Shown here piece after piece: positions 17,735 through 26,248 of a stretch of DNA of 64,000 nucleotides. Positions within the stretch are counted from its first letter, which is position 1. Each line of letters starts with the position of its first letter. Made by a program: the position numbers and the translations under genes. The stretch is from G963691835 sp963691835. GTDB taxonomy: Bacteria > Pseudomonadota > Alphaproteobacteria > Thalassobaculales > Thalassobaculaceae. The notes under the pieces were generated by a model. The model saw nothing but the letters and a program-made list of their open reading frames with translations, searched no databases and had not been told where the DNA came from. The DNA is taken from NCBI GenBank assembly GCA_963691835.1, contig OY829383.1:1364001-1428000 (forward strand), written 5' to 3'.

Positions 17735-19053
17735 CCGAGCTTGCCACGCTCATCCTTGGCGCGGCTGACCAACCGGGTATCGGCGTTCGGGAACTCCTCC
17801 AGGAGACGCGCAAGGGCGAAGCAAGCGTCCTCCGCGCGATCCAGTCGCGCAAGCGACATGCCCAGTTTCAGCAGGTTGTCCGGCGTCTTCGTGCTTCCCG
17901 GGTAGTTCTGGTACCCGTCGGCAAATGTGACCGCCGCATCGGCGAACTGGCGGCGGGCATAATAGGTCTCACCGAGCCAGTAGACCGCGTTTCCGGCCAG
18001 CGGGTCCTCGCCATGACGGTCAATGAACGACCGGAACGCCTCTTCAGCCCCCTCGAAATCCTGTTTGGTCAAGAGCGAGAAGGCACTTCGGTAAAGCTGC
18101 TGACTGCTTGCCTGCGGTACCGACGCGATCTGAGGAACAGTCGCTGCCGGACTGGTCGTGGCGGCGGTCGCTGCCGGAGCGGTCGTGGGAGCAGTCGTGG
18201 CGGCGGGCACTGATGCTGTTGGCGCGGCGGGTGCCGAAGCGGCGGGCGCTGTCGCCGCCGGAGCCGGAAGCGTTTGGACGGCACCCGCGGTCACGGTCCC
18301 CGCCGTTGCGCCGATGGTGGTCCCGCCGTCAGCGCGCGCCGCGTCCAGTTGCTTGATGTCGGTGCCCGTCAACTGGCCGAGCGACCGCGGCTTGGCGGCC
18401 GGGGCGGTCGGCGCAGACTGCGTCGCGGGATCAACTTGAAGCGCCTTCGGCGTGGGGGCGGCCCCGACGACCACGGGCGCGGTCACTGTGTCGGTCGCTT
18501 GAGACGGTGCAGCGGCAATCGCGCCCTGGATGCCGGCCGGGCCAGTTTCGCTGGTGGCGGGCGCCGGCAGACTGCCAGCCCCGCCAACGACCACGGGCGC
18601 TCCGAGACGCTGTTCCAGATCCCGAAGGCGCCGGTCCACATCGGCGACAAGCTCATCAATCCGGCGCCCGGCGGCGCGAAGATCGAAATCGAACCGTTCC
18701 ACCTGTCCGGTCAACTGGCGGATGGAACGCTCCAACGCCTGGACACGTACCTCGATCCGGGCGGCAAACGCCTTGGGTGTATTTGCATCCGCCGGAACGC
18801 TGACCGACGATGTATCCGGCACTCCACCCCCCCGGAAGACCTGCTTTTGAAGGTCCGTAAGCTCATTCTCCAGCCGGTCGAGGCGATCAAGAACCGGTTT
18901 AATCGTCGCGTCTTGTGCCGAAGCCGGGCCACCCCATCCGATCATAACCGCCAAGCCGACCATCGCGACCGCAAGCCACGGGGCGGGAGCCAGCCGGCGT
19001 GTGGACGGCCCTATCGAAACTGTCTTTACGGGAATGGTCGGGCCGACGGTCAT
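17722..19053 (-). CDS. cpoB: Tol-Pal associated cell-division coordinator CpoB (YbgF)
   Basis: Periplasmic protein that links Tol-Pal-driven outer-membrane constriction with peptidoglycan synthesis. The 443 residues show an N-terminal signal (residues about 25-46, ending Ala-Ser-Ala-Gln-Asp), a coiled coil (about 50-150, with Leu/Arg heptads), and an unusually long Ala/Pro/Thr-rich linker (about 150-320). Three C-terminal TPRs begin Leu-Tyr-Arg-Ser-Ala-Phe-Ser-Leu-Leu and include Tyr-Trp-Leu-Gly-Glu-Thr-Tyr-Tyr. The linker makes it much longer than E. coli CpoB (about 260 residues). The ATG at 19053 is chosen; a TTG at 19059 is unlikely. Confidence 0.93.
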   Translation of the reverse strand: MTVGPTIPVKTVSIGPSTRRLAPAPWLAVAMVGLAVMIGWGGPASAQDATIKPVLDRLDRLENELTDLQKQVFRGGGVPDTSSVSVPADANTPKAFAARIEVRVQALERSIRQLTGQVERFDFDLRAAGRRIDELVADVDRRLRDLEQRLGAPVVVGGAGSLPAPATSETGPAGIQGAIAAAPSQATDTVTAPVVVGAAPTPKALQVDPATQSAPTAPAAKPRSLGQLTGTDIKQLDAARADGGTTIGATAGTVTAGAVQTLPAPAATAPAASAPAAPTASVPAATTAPTTAPAATAATTSPAATVPQIASVPQASSQQLYRSAFSLLTKQDFEGAEEAFRSFIDRHGEDPLAGNAVYWLGETYYARRQFADAAVTFADGYQNYPGSTKTPDNLLKLGMSLARLDRAEDACFALARLLEEFPNADTRLVSRAKDERGKLGCSG

Positions 19054-19131
19054 GGGCAAAGATCCAAGCGGTCCAAAAGCAGAAAAGTGGACGGCAACCC
19101 CTCCACCTTTATCACGTGTGACGGCGAAATT

Positions 19132-19163
19132 AAGGCGCCGTTCCGTTCCCGGAGCGGCGCCTT
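19132..19163 (-). terminator. hairpin between pal and cpoB
   Basis: A perfect 9-bp stem pairs 19132-19140 (AAGGCGCCG) with 19155-19163 (CGGCGCCTT). On the minus strand it is followed by a short AT-rich TTAATTT run. It lies 42 bases after the pal stop and 79 bases before cpoB. It could end or attenuate tolQRAB-pal transcription and lower cpoB-tilS-ftsH expression. Confidence 0.6.
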
Positions 19164-19204
19164 ACAAGTCTTCAGCAGATCAGGGGGTGTGGCCCTGCTG
19201 CGGG

Positions 19205-19726
19205 TCAGTTCAGGATCGTCACGCCCCGGCGGTTCTGCGCCCAAGCCTCTTCGTCGCTGCCGAACGCAACCGGGCGTTCTTTGCCGAAGCTGATGGTGGA
19301 AACGCGCGCCGGGTCGACGCCAATGGCAACGAGATAGTCCCGCGCGGCACTGGCGCGACGCTCACCCAGGGCGAGGTTGTACTCGCGGGTGCCACGCTCA
19401 TCGCAATGACCCTCGATCGTGATGGTCTGGTTCGGATACTTGCGGAGCCAGAAAGCCTGCCGCTCCAAGGTCGTCCGTGACTCAGACGTCAACTCCGACG
19501 AGTCCAGGTCGAAGTAAACCCGGTCGCCGACATTGGTCACAAAGTCCTCGGTCGAGCCCGGCTGAATCGCCGAAGCGCTCACCCCACCCGACGGCGCCGC
19601 CGACGGAGAACCCGACGCGCTGGTACCGCTGCCAGAGCCGCTTGCCGAGCCGGTCGCGTCCGAGGGGGTTTCACAACCGGCGAGCAGTGCCGCCGCCGCG
19701 ATCAGGCTCAAGAGTTTGATACGCAT
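19205..19726 (-). CDS. pal: peptidoglycan-associated lipoprotein Pal
   Basis: Outer-membrane lipoprotein that binds peptidoglycan and TolB, holding the envelope layers together during division. The 173-residue protein has a signal peptide with lipobox Leu-Ala-Gly-Cys (C18), a Ser/Gly-rich linker (about 22-60), and an OmpA-like domain from about 66 to the end. The peptidoglycan-binding motif Glu-Gly-His-Cys-Asp-Glu-Arg-Gly-Thr-Arg-Glu-Tyr-Asn and the C-terminal Asn-Arg-Arg-Gly-Val are clear. The ATG at 19726, with GGGGTGA upstream, starts the signal peptide directly. Confidence 0.97.
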   Translation of the reverse strand: MRIKLLSLIAAAALLAGCETPSDATGSASGSGSGTSASGSPSAAPSGGVSASAIQPGSTEDFVTNVGDRVYFDLDSSELTSESRTTLERQAFWLRKYPNQTITIEGHCDERGTREYNLALGERRASAARDYLVAIGVDPARVSTISFGKERPVAFGSDEEAWAQNRRGVTILN

Positions 19727-19872
19727 GTCCACATCACCCCGCAGGTCGATCCTTAATTCGTTACGGCACGCGCCCATCGATTGCTGTCGACACGCATACC
19801 CTCGCGTCCTCTCTTAACAGAAAGACGGCGAAGAATACATAGCAATCCTGGCCCGGTGTCCATTGTTTCTGT

Positions 19873-21267
19873 TCACGGAATCAGGGGAGACCATGCCGGA
19901 TCGGACGCATCTACGGGAGTGATCAGTTCCCGCTCGTTATAGCCGGTCAAGTCGATGGAGTAGAGCTTGCTGGAGAAGCCCCGCCCCTGCTTATCAGTCC
20001 GGGTTTGCTTGAAGTAGATCAGCACCCGGCCGTTCGGCGCCCAGGTCGGTGCTTCCACCAAATATCCTTTGGTTAGAAGGCGTTCGTCCGAGCCGTCCGG
20101 CTTCATGACGCCAATGTAGAACTCTCCTTTCCAGATCTTCGTGAAGGCGATCAGATCGCCGCGCGGAGACCAGACCGGCGTCGCGTAGAGACCGCTGCCG
20201 AAACTGATCCGGCGAACGTCGCTGCCATCGGCGTTCATCACGTAAAGTTGTTGTGAGCCGCCCCGGTCGGAGTTGAACACAACGCGTCTGCTATCCGGGG
20301 CGAAGGTCGGAGATGTGTCAATCGAGGGGCTGTTGGTGAGCCGCCGCACTTCCCGGGTCGCGAGCGACATCGTGTAGATGTCTGTCACGCCGTTTTCCGC
20401 AAGGCTCATAATCACCGACCGGCCGTCAGGCGAAAAACGGGGGGCGAACGTCATCCCCGGGAAATCTCCTAGGACTTCCTGCTGGCCGGTATCGATGTTG
20501 AAAATGTAAACCCGGGGCCGATTGTTGTAGTAGGCGAGATAGGTGATCTCCTGGGTCGTCGGCGAGAACCGGGGGGTCAGCACCAACACGCGGCCATCGG
20601 TCAGAAAGCGATGATTGGCGCCGTCCTGATCCATGATCGCGAGGCGTTTCAGGCGCCGGTCCGGCGGCCCGCTCTCGGCGATGTAGACGATCCGGGAGTC
20701 GAAGTACCCGTCCTCTCCGGTGATCCGCTTGTAGATAACATCGGAAATGATGTGCGCGACACGCCGCCAGTTGTCCGGCGTGGTGAAGTAAGCGTTGCCC
20801 ACCATCTGACGCTCACCGAACACATCCCACAGCCTGAACTCCACCCGGAGTCGGCCATCGCCTTCAATCTTCGTTGCCCCTTGCACCAAGGCTTGGGCGT
20901 TGATCACCCGCCAATCGGAAAATCGTGGTGAGGCCCGCAAGGACTCCGCGGTTTGGATGAAAGCCCGCTTTGGAATGGCTTCGAAAAGGCCAGAGCGCTC
21001 CAGGTTCGCCGTGACAACCGTCGCGATCTCGGAGCCAATCCGGACCTCTTCGGCGGCCGTCCCGGCGAAATCCGTAATGGCCACGGGCATCGGATCAACA
21101 CGGCCTTGGGTAATGTCGATCTGAAGCTGGGCAACCGCACTGCCAGCCCAGGTGATGCCGATGAAGGCCAGAAATCCGGCCAGAAGCGCATTCATCCGAA
21201 ACAGAACAAAGGGACTTGCGCCGGAAGACTTGCGACGGATCTGCATATCGAACACAGCGTTGAGCAT
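19873..21267 (-). CDS. tolB: Tol-Pal system translocation protein TolB
   Basis: Periplasmic beta-propeller protein that binds Pal and the TolA system. At 464 residues it has an N-terminal domain (Ile-Thr-Asp-Phe, Asn-Leu-Glu-Arg-Ser-Gly-Leu-Phe) and six-bladed WD-like repeats with Pro-Arg-Phe-Ser-Pro-Asp-Gly and Ser-Asp-Arg-Gly-Gly. The signal peptide has an unusually long basic N-region before its core (about 28-47). The ATG at 21267 is chosen for its GAGGGGTG ribosome site, and it lies 19 bases after the tolA stop. Starts at 21246 or 21195 would shorten the N-region. Confidence 0.95.
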   Translation of the reverse strand: MLNAVFDMQIRRKSSGASPFVLFRMNALLAGFLAFIGITWAGSAVAQLQIDITQGRVDPMPVAITDFAGTAAEEVRIGSEIATVVTANLERSGLFEAIPKRAFIQTAESLRASPRFSDWRVINAQALVQGATKIEGDGRLRVEFRLWDVFGERQMVGNAYFTTPDNWRRVAHIISDVIYKRITGEDGYFDSRIVYIAESGPPDRRLKRLAIMDQDGANHRFLTDGRVLVLTPRFSPTTQEITYLAYYNNRPRVYIFNIDTGQQEVLGDFPGMTFAPRFSPDGRSVIMSLAENGVTDIYTMSLATREVRRLTNSPSIDTSPTFAPDSRRVVFNSDRGGSQQLYVMNADGSDVRRISFGSGLYATPVWSPRGDLIAFTKIWKGEFYIGVMKPDGSDERLLTKGYLVEAPTWAPNGRVLIYFKQTRTDKQGRGFSSKLYSIDLTGYNERELITPVDASDPAWSPLIP

Positions 21268-21286
21268 TGCGACACCCCTCATGGGT

Positions 21287-22282
21287 TCAGAACATGGTTC
21301 GCGGGTCGAAGTTGAATACGAAGTCGCGCCAAAGATCGTACTTCTCCGGCGGCAGAGCGAGAGGACTGCATTGCGGGTTGAGCACAGCACGCAACGCGCT
21401 CTCCGCTACGGTTCTGTAGAACGGGTCCGCGTTCATCCGGTCCTGATCCAGGATTTTCGCGGCGCGGACCGTGCCGTCCTGATTCATGGTCATGGCCACC
21501 CGCACCACGGTGTTGGCCACTTCCTTGGCGCCTGCGGGCACGATCCAGCATTCGCGAAGTTGCAGCCGAACGGCATCCAACTCGCTGATCGTCATTTCCG
21601 CCGACGCGTCGAAGGGTTTCTCTGACGCACTCTGACGCGCTGCTTTGGCCGCTTCCGCAAGCCGGTCCGCCGCATCCTTTTTCTCCGCCTCCTCGTCTTT
21701 GTCCGGAGGGGGCGGCGTGGGCTGCCGCAGGTCGTCCAGGCTCCGCAGGAGCTTGGTCATGCGCGCGGTATCGTCCTTTTTGGCCGTGTCGGTGGGGTCC
21801 GGCGGGGCGTCGCTCCGCACCTCCTCCTTCTTCGCCGGGCGCTTCGGCGGTTCGGGGCGCGGGCGGGGAACCGGCGGGGCGGCGACAGGCTTCGGCGGCT
21901 CCGGCCGAACTTTGGGCTCCGGCGGTGGCTCCGGAGCGGGCACGGGCTTCGGTTCCGGCGTGGGCTCGGGCTTGGGTTCCTGGGGTGGTGGCGGCGGCGG
22001 TGGCGGGGCGGCGGCCGGTGCCGGCGGGGGCGGGGGGGGCGGCGGTGGTGGCGGTGGTGGCGCTTCCGGCTCGGGCTCTGGTTCCGGCTCCGGCGCTTCT
22101 TCCACCTTCTCCTCGACGGGAGCCGGCGGCGGCGCGTTGGTCACCTCCGCAACCTGGACGACATCGAACACCATCAGACTTTCCGTCTGAACAAGGTCCC
22201 GCTGCAAATGCGGCAGCCCAAACACGGCTGCCGCCAAGACGACGACATGAACAGAACCCGATACGGAAAGCCCTATGCGCAT
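21287..22282 (-). CDS. tolA: cell envelope integrity protein TolA
   Basis: Inner-membrane protein that couples TolQR proton flow to TolB/Pal. The 331 residues show an N-terminal membrane anchor (about 5-24), then a long Pro/Glu/Lys-rich periplasmic domain (about 48-200) with uninterrupted proline runs of 13 and 8. A C-terminal TolA/TonB-like domain follows (about 225-331, including Leu-Arg-Glu-Cys-Trp). The central domain is proline-rich and not the Lys/Ala helix of E. coli. A second frame through this low-complexity DNA is also open, but it lacks the C-terminal domain. The proline runs predict EF-P dependence; efp is at 35.6-36.1 kb. Confidence 0.93.
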   Translation of the reverse strand: MRIGLSVSGSVHVVVLAAAVFGLPHLQRDLVQTESLMVFDVVQVAEVTNAPPPAPVEEKVEEAPEPEPEPEPEAPPPPPPPPPPPPPAPAAAPPPPPPPPQEPKPEPTPEPKPVPAPEPPPEPKVRPEPPKPVAAPPVPRPRPEPPKRPAKKEEVRSDAPPDPTDTAKKDDTARMTKLLRSLDDLRQPTPPPPDKDEEAEKKDAADRLAEAAKAARQSASEKPFDASAEMTISELDAVRLQLRECWIVPAGAKEVANTVVRVAMTMNQDGTVRAAKILDQDRMNADPFYRTVAESALRAVLNPQCSPLALPPEKYDLWRDFVFNFDPRTMF

Positions 22283-22288
22283 GGATGC

Positions 22289-22738
22289 TCACCTGGACTC
22301 CTGGTCGGTATCGGGGATTTGAGCCAGCAGCGAAACCTTTGAAAAACCTGCGGCACTGATCAGGCCCATCACTTCCATAACCCGGCCGTAGGTGATCGCC
22401 CTGTCGCCCCGCACGAAGATCCGTGTGTCACTCTTCGCTTCGGTGATGGCTTCCAGGCGCGGAACGATCTGAGCCTCTTCAACCTCTGTTTCCTGAATGA
22501 ACGTGCGGCCCTCGCCATCCACGCTGACGACAACCGGCTCAACCTCGTCGGTGAGCTGTGCGGCCTCGGTTTCCGGCAGGTCCACGGGCACGCCGACGGT
22601 CAACAGCGGTGCCGTCACCATGAAGACGATCAGCAACACCAGCATCACGTCCACGAACGGTGTGACGTTGATTTCGCTGAGCGGCCGGTAGCGGCGGCGC
22701 TTGGACGCGCGGTCGATCTTGACCATTCCTGCCGCCAT
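22289..22738 (-). CDS. tolR: Tol-Pal protein TolR (ExbD family)
   Basis: Inner-membrane stator component working with TolQ to harvest the proton motive force. At 149 residues it has the N-terminal Ser-Glu-Ile-Asn-Val-Thr-Pro-Phe-Val-Asp-Val-Met-Leu-Val-Leu-Leu segment, whose membrane Asp (in Phe-Val-Asp) is the proton-carrying residue. A single transmembrane helix (about 27-47) is followed by a periplasmic dimerisation domain. It sits between tolQ and tolA with gaps of a few bases. Confidence 0.96.
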   Translation of the reverse strand: MAAGMVKIDRASKRRRYRPLSEINVTPFVDVMLVLLIVFMVTAPLLTVGVPVDLPETEAAQLTDEVEPVVVSVDGEGRTFIQETEVEEAQIVPRLEAITEAKSDTRIFVRGDRAITYGRVMEVMGLISAAGFSKVSLLAQIPDTDQESR

Positions 22739-22740
22739 GG

Positions 22741-23469
22741 TCAGGCGCCTTCGTCAAGCTGGCGGGAGATTAACGAGCCGAACTCAACCGAAAAACCCTC
22801 AAGGCGCGCGGCGTAGCGATCGATCTCCGATGAGAACTTGTTGTAGGCAGCCACCGCCGGGATGGCCGCGATCAAACCGAGCGCCGTCGCGAAAAGCGCC
22901 TCCGCGATGCCAGGGGCAACGACAGCAAGGCTTGTGTTCTTTGACGCGGCGATCGCGGTGAAGCTGTTCATGATTCCCCAGACAGTGCCGAACAGCCCAA
23001 TGAACGGCGCCGCCGATCCCACCGTGGCCAGGAACGTCATCTGCCGCTCGATCCGCTCCATCTCTCGCATGATGGTGAGCGACATGATCTGCTCGACACG
23101 CTGACGCAGGCTTACCCGAAGCTCATCGCTCTTCGATGTAAGGCCCTTCGCGTTCGACCGCCGCAGTTCCTTCATCGCCGCCGAGAACACGGTGGCCATG
23201 GGCTCGGAGGGCGCTGAGCCGATCCTATCGTAGAGATCGTCGAGCGAGGTACCCGACCAAAATGAGTCCTCGAACTGATCCGCCCGGCGCCGGAGTGTCC
23301 GGAGACGCCACCACTTGTCGACGATGATCGCCCACCCCCAAACCGAGGCGAGGATCAGAATGATCATCACGATCTTCACGACCGGATCGGCCAACAGGAA
23401 CAGGCTCAGAATGTTCATGTCCAGCGACTGAGCGCCGCCAAGGGTCATGGTATCCACGGTTGGGTTCAT
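22741..23469 (-). CDS. tolQ: Tol-Pal protein TolQ (MotA/ExbB family)
   Basis: Inner-membrane proton-channel subunit. The 242 residues have three predicted helices (about 35-55, 145-165, 185-205). The conserved segment Gly-Leu-Phe-Gly-Thr-Val-Trp-Gly-Ile-Met is in helix 2, and Ala-Thr-Ala-Leu-Gly-Leu-type residues in helix 3. The start overlaps the ybgC stop by four bases (ATGA). It is the first gene of the tolQRAB run, and ybgC upstream is the conserved neighbour across proteobacteria. Confidence 0.96.
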   Translation of the reverse strand: MNPTVDTMTLGGAQSLDMNILSLFLLADPVVKIVMIILILASVWGWAIIVDKWWRLRTLRRRADQFEDSFWSGTSLDDLYDRIGSAPSEPMATVFSAAMKELRRSNAKGLTSKSDELRVSLRQRVEQIMSLTIMREMERIERQMTFLATVGSAAPFIGLFGTVWGIMNSFTAIAASKNTSLAVVAPGIAEALFATALGLIAAIPAVAAYNKFSSEIDRYAARLEGFSVEFGSLISRQLDEGA

Positions 23470-23954
23470 ATCGGATCTGTTCCCGGTAGGGCGGTAGCGG
23501 AATGTCTGACGACGTCAAAAGCGGCAAGGACCGATGACGGCCAACGCACGGGCCGACCTCTTCCGTCGATGCAGGCGAGGGTGAGGTCGAGGGTCACGAG
23601 CGGCTCGTCCTCGGCCTGTTCTTCGGCATCGACGAGATGGACTGTTTGCAGGGCCTCCGCTCGGGCGCCGGTTACCCGCTTGAAACGGGTACGGACCTCA
23701 AGGCGGTCGTCCAAGCGGGCCGGCCGGGCATAGTCGACGACGCATCTGCGGACGGCGAAGCCGACACCGTCTTCAGCCGCCAACCGCCGATGATCGGCTC
23801 CCGCCGCATGCAGCATCTCCGTCCGGCCACGCTCTGCGAAGCAGAGATAGTTGGCGTGATAGACGATTCCGGCCGCGTCCGTATCCTCGTAGTAGACCCG
23901 AAGGCGGAAGCGATGCTCTCCATCGAGGATCTGACCGCTATGCGTCATCGGCAT
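23466..23954 (-). CDS. ybgC: acyl-CoA thioesterase YbgC
   Basis: Hot-dog-fold thioesterase of the Tol-Pal-associated YbgC type, acting on acyl-CoA or acyl carriers at the inner face of the membrane. It is 162 residues, with the catalytic motif Tyr-Glu-Asp-Thr-Asp-Ala-Ala-Gly-Ile-Val-Tyr-His-Ala-Asn-Tyr (D26 in Thr-Asp-Ala). Its physiological substrate is unsettled. It overlaps ruvB upstream by 17 bases and tolQ downstream by four, bridging the two operons. An ATG at 23948 is also possible. Confidence 0.94.
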   Translation of the reverse strand: MPMTHSGQILDGEHRFRLRVYYEDTDAAGIVYHANYLCFAERGRTEMLHAAGADHRRLAAEDGVGFAVRRCVVDYARPARLDDRLEVRTRFKRVTGARAEALQTVHLVDAEEQAEDEPLVTLDLTLACIDGRGRPVRWPSSVLAAFDVVRHSATALPGTDPI

Positions 23955-25020
23955 CCTCCCTGCCCAGCAGATCCAACTGAGCGACGATGGTCGCCGGCGC
24001 GGACAGGCCCAGATAGGTGTAGCCCGCCCTGGACAACATGCGACCCCGGGACGTGCGTTGTACGAGCCCTTGCTGCATGAGATACGGCTCGATCACCTCC
24101 TCGATCACATCGCGTTGCTCCGCGAGCGCTGCGGCCAGGGTCTCGGCCCCGACGGGCCCGCCGCCATAGTTCTCGGCAATGCAGTTGAGATAGCGGCGAT
24201 CCATGGAATCGAGGCCGCGCGCATCCACATCCAGCCTTTGGAGCGCCTCGTCGGCGATCGTCGCGTCAATGCGGTCCACGCCCGCGACGGAAGCGAAATC
24301 CCGGACACGGCGCAGCAGGCGCCCAGCGACCCTTGGTGTTCCACGCGCGCGGCGGGCAATCTCCATCGCGCCATCTTCCGCCATGGGCGCATCCAGAAGC
24401 CCTGCCCCCCGCATGACAATCCGGACCAACTCCTCCGGCGTGTAGAATTCCATACGGATCGGGATGCCGAACCGTTCCCGAAGCGGGGTCGTGATCAAGC
24501 CGGACCGCGTTGTCGCCGCCACGAGGGTAAACGGGGCGAGATCGATGCGGATCGACCGGGCCGCCGGCCCTTCACCGATGATGAGATCCAACTGGAAGTC
24601 TTCCATGGCCGGATAAAGCACCTCTTCCACGGCAGGATTGAGGCGATGGATCTCATCGATGAACAAAACGTCCCGGGGCTGAAGATTTGTCAGCAGCGCG
24701 GCGAGGTCCCCCGCCTTGGCGATCACAGGGCCGGAGGTCGCCCTGAAGCCGACGCCCAGTTCCCGGGCCACAATCTGTGCCATGGTCGTCTTGCCCAGCC
24801 CGGGCGGTCCGTGCAGCAGAACGTGATCAAGCGCATCGCCCCGATTGCGCGCCGCCTGAACGAACACCGAGAGGTTCCGGCGCGCGGCTTCCTGGCCGAC
24901 GAACTCCGACAGCGTGCCGGGCCGGATCGAGCCCTCGCCGGTGTCGTCTGAGGCGGGAGCCGGGTCCACGATCCGAGGGTCGCTATCCATCCCGGCCGGA
25001 AAGCGATCGTCCATGCTCAC
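23938..25020 (-). CDS. ruvB: Holliday junction branch-migration helicase RuvB
   Basis: AAA+ motor that drives Holliday junction migration with RuvA. At 360 residues it has Walker A Gly-Pro-Pro-Gly-Leu-Gly-Lys-Thr at 71-78, Walker B Ile-Asp-Glu-Ile-His-Arg-Leu at 121-127, the sensor region Ala-Ala-Thr-Thr-Arg, and a C-terminal winged helix. The GTG at 25020 forms a four-base overlap with the ruvA stop and has AAGGAG at good spacing; an ATG at 25014 is the alternative start. Confidence 0.97.
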   Translation of the reverse strand: MSMDDRFPAGMDSDPRIVDPAPASDDTGEGSIRPGTLSEFVGQEAARRNLSVFVQAARNRGDALDHVLLHGPPGLGKTTMAQIVARELGVGFRATSGPVIAKAGDLAALLTNLQPRDVLFIDEIHRLNPAVEEVLYPAMEDFQLDLIIGEGPAARSIRIDLAPFTLVAATTRSGLITTPLRERFGIPIRMEFYTPEELVRIVMRGAGLLDAPMAEDGAMEIARRARGTPRVAGRLLRRVRDFASVAGVDRIDATIADEALQRLDVDARGLDSMDRRYLNCIAENYGGGPVGAETLAAALAEQRDVIEEVIEPYLMQQGLVQRTSRGRMLSRAGYTYLGLSAPATIVAQLDLLGREDADDA

Positions 25021-25628
25021 GCCGACAGCTCCTTCAGCGCGCCGGTGATCAATGCGTCGAGCGTGGGCGTATCACCGAGAGTGCGAGCGACCGCCGCCAC
25101 GGCCCTCGCCGCGTCGGACCGGCCATAGCCGAGGTTCACGAGCGCGGAGATCGCATCCGCAAGAGGGGCTCCGCCAGCCACCCCCGCCTGAACCGCGGCG
25201 GGGGTCAGCGTGCTGCCGAGACCGACCGCCGCCGCCTTGCCTTTCAGCTCATTCACGATCCGGCCTGCAAGCTTGGGCCCGACACCATCCGCACGGGTCA
25301 GCGCCTTACTGTCCTGGGCAGCGATGGCAAGCTGCAGGTCATCCACGGACAGCGCAGACATGAGCGACAGGCCGTGCTTCGCGCCCACACCCTGAACGGA
25401 CGTCAGTAGCCGGAACCAGTCCCGCTCCGCCGTCGAGGGGAACCCGTAGAGATGGATGTGATCCTCGCGGACATGGGTCTCGATCACCAAGGCGATGTCG
25501 ACACCCACCTGCTCGATCATCCCCAGGGTCCGGGCGGAGGCAAAGACCAGATACCCGACACCGCCGACATCGACGACCAGGGCGCCGTCCTCGATGGCGG
25601 CCACAGCCCCCCTCAACCGCGCGATCAT
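25017..25628 (-). CDS. ruvA: Holliday junction-binding protein RuvA
   Basis: Tetrameric protein that binds four-way junctions and loads RuvB. At 203 residues it has an N-terminal OB domain (Met-Ile-Ala-Arg-Leu-Arg-Gly), helix-hairpin-helix motifs (Val-Gln-Gly-Val-Gly-Ala-Lys and Ala-Asp-Gly-Val-Gly-Pro-Lys) near 80 and 115, and a C-terminal RuvB-binding domain (about 150-203). The ATG start overlaps the ruvC stop by four bases (ATGA). Confidence 0.97.
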   Translation of the reverse strand: MIARLRGAVAAIEDGALVVDVGGVGYLVFASARTLGMIEQVGVDIALVIETHVREDHIHLYGFPSTAERDWFRLLTSVQGVGAKHGLSLMSALSVDDLQLAIAAQDSKALTRADGVGPKLAGRIVNELKGKAAAVGLGSTLTPAAVQAGVAGGAPLADAISALVNLGYGRSDAARAVAAVARTLGDTPTLDALITGALKELSA

Positions 25629-26206
25629 CCGCCCGCCTCCTTTGCCAAAGCGGCGGCGATCGCCTTCTCCAGCCCCGATCCGCCGGTTTGCCCTGCGATC
25701 CGCCGGATTGTCGGGGCCGGTGCGCCGGTGACTTGGGCTGTTTGAGCATAGTGGGCGTGACAGATGGCAACCGCGAGCGCGTCGGCACTATCCGCCGCTT
25801 CAAATGTCACCGCACCGAGGATCTTCCGGACCATCACCTGAACCTGGTCCTTGTCCGCATGGCCCGCCCCCACCACCGACTTCTTGACCCGGTTGGGCGC
25901 ATACTCCGCGACTGGGAGGCCAAGCTCGGCCGGGGCAAGAAGCACGACACCCCGCGCCAACCCAAGTTTGAGGGTGGATTCCGGGTTCTTGTTGACGAAC
26001 GTCTCCTCGACCGCGGCCGCATCAGGCCGCCAAGTCTCCAGGATCTCCGAAACCCCCTGATGCAAAAGCAGCAGACGGTTGGCCATATCGACATCGACCG
26101 CTGGCCGGACGACCCCGTTCGCGATATGCCGCAGACGATTGCCCGCGACATCAATGACCCCCCAGCCCGTATTCCGAAGCCCCGGGTCGAGTCCCAATAT
26201 GCGCAT
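25625..26206 (-). CDS. ruvC: Holliday junction resolvase RuvC
   Basis: RNase H-fold endonuclease that cuts Holliday junctions symmetrically. The 193-residue protein has the four catalytic acids: D7 (Leu-Gly-Leu-Asp-Pro-Gly), E67, D139 and D142 (Ala-Asp-Ser-Ala-Asp-Ala-Leu-Ala). A GGGAG ribosome site precedes the ATG, immediately after a GC-only palindromic stretch (about 26218-26232) that could form a hairpin between yebC and ruvC. Order yebC-ruvC-ruvA-ruvB is the usual one. Confidence 0.96.
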   Translation of the reverse strand: MRILGLDPGLRNTGWGVIDVAGNRLRHIANGVVRPAVDVDMANRLLLLHQGVSEILETWRPDAAAVEETFVNKNPESTLKLGLARGVVLLAPAELGLPVAEYAPNRVKKSVVGAGHADKDQVQVMVRKILGAVTFEAADSADALAVAICHAHYAQTAQVTGAPAPTIRRIAGQTGGSGLEKAIAAALAKEAGG

Positions 26207-26248
26207 CTTTGCTCCCGGCCCCCGGGGGGCCGCGCCGGCCGGTTGATC

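Noticed and set aside
21279..22292. Second open frame of about 340 codons over tolA
   Set aside because: It is the shifted reading of low-complexity GC-rich DNA; it lacks the TolA C-terminal domain and membrane anchor.
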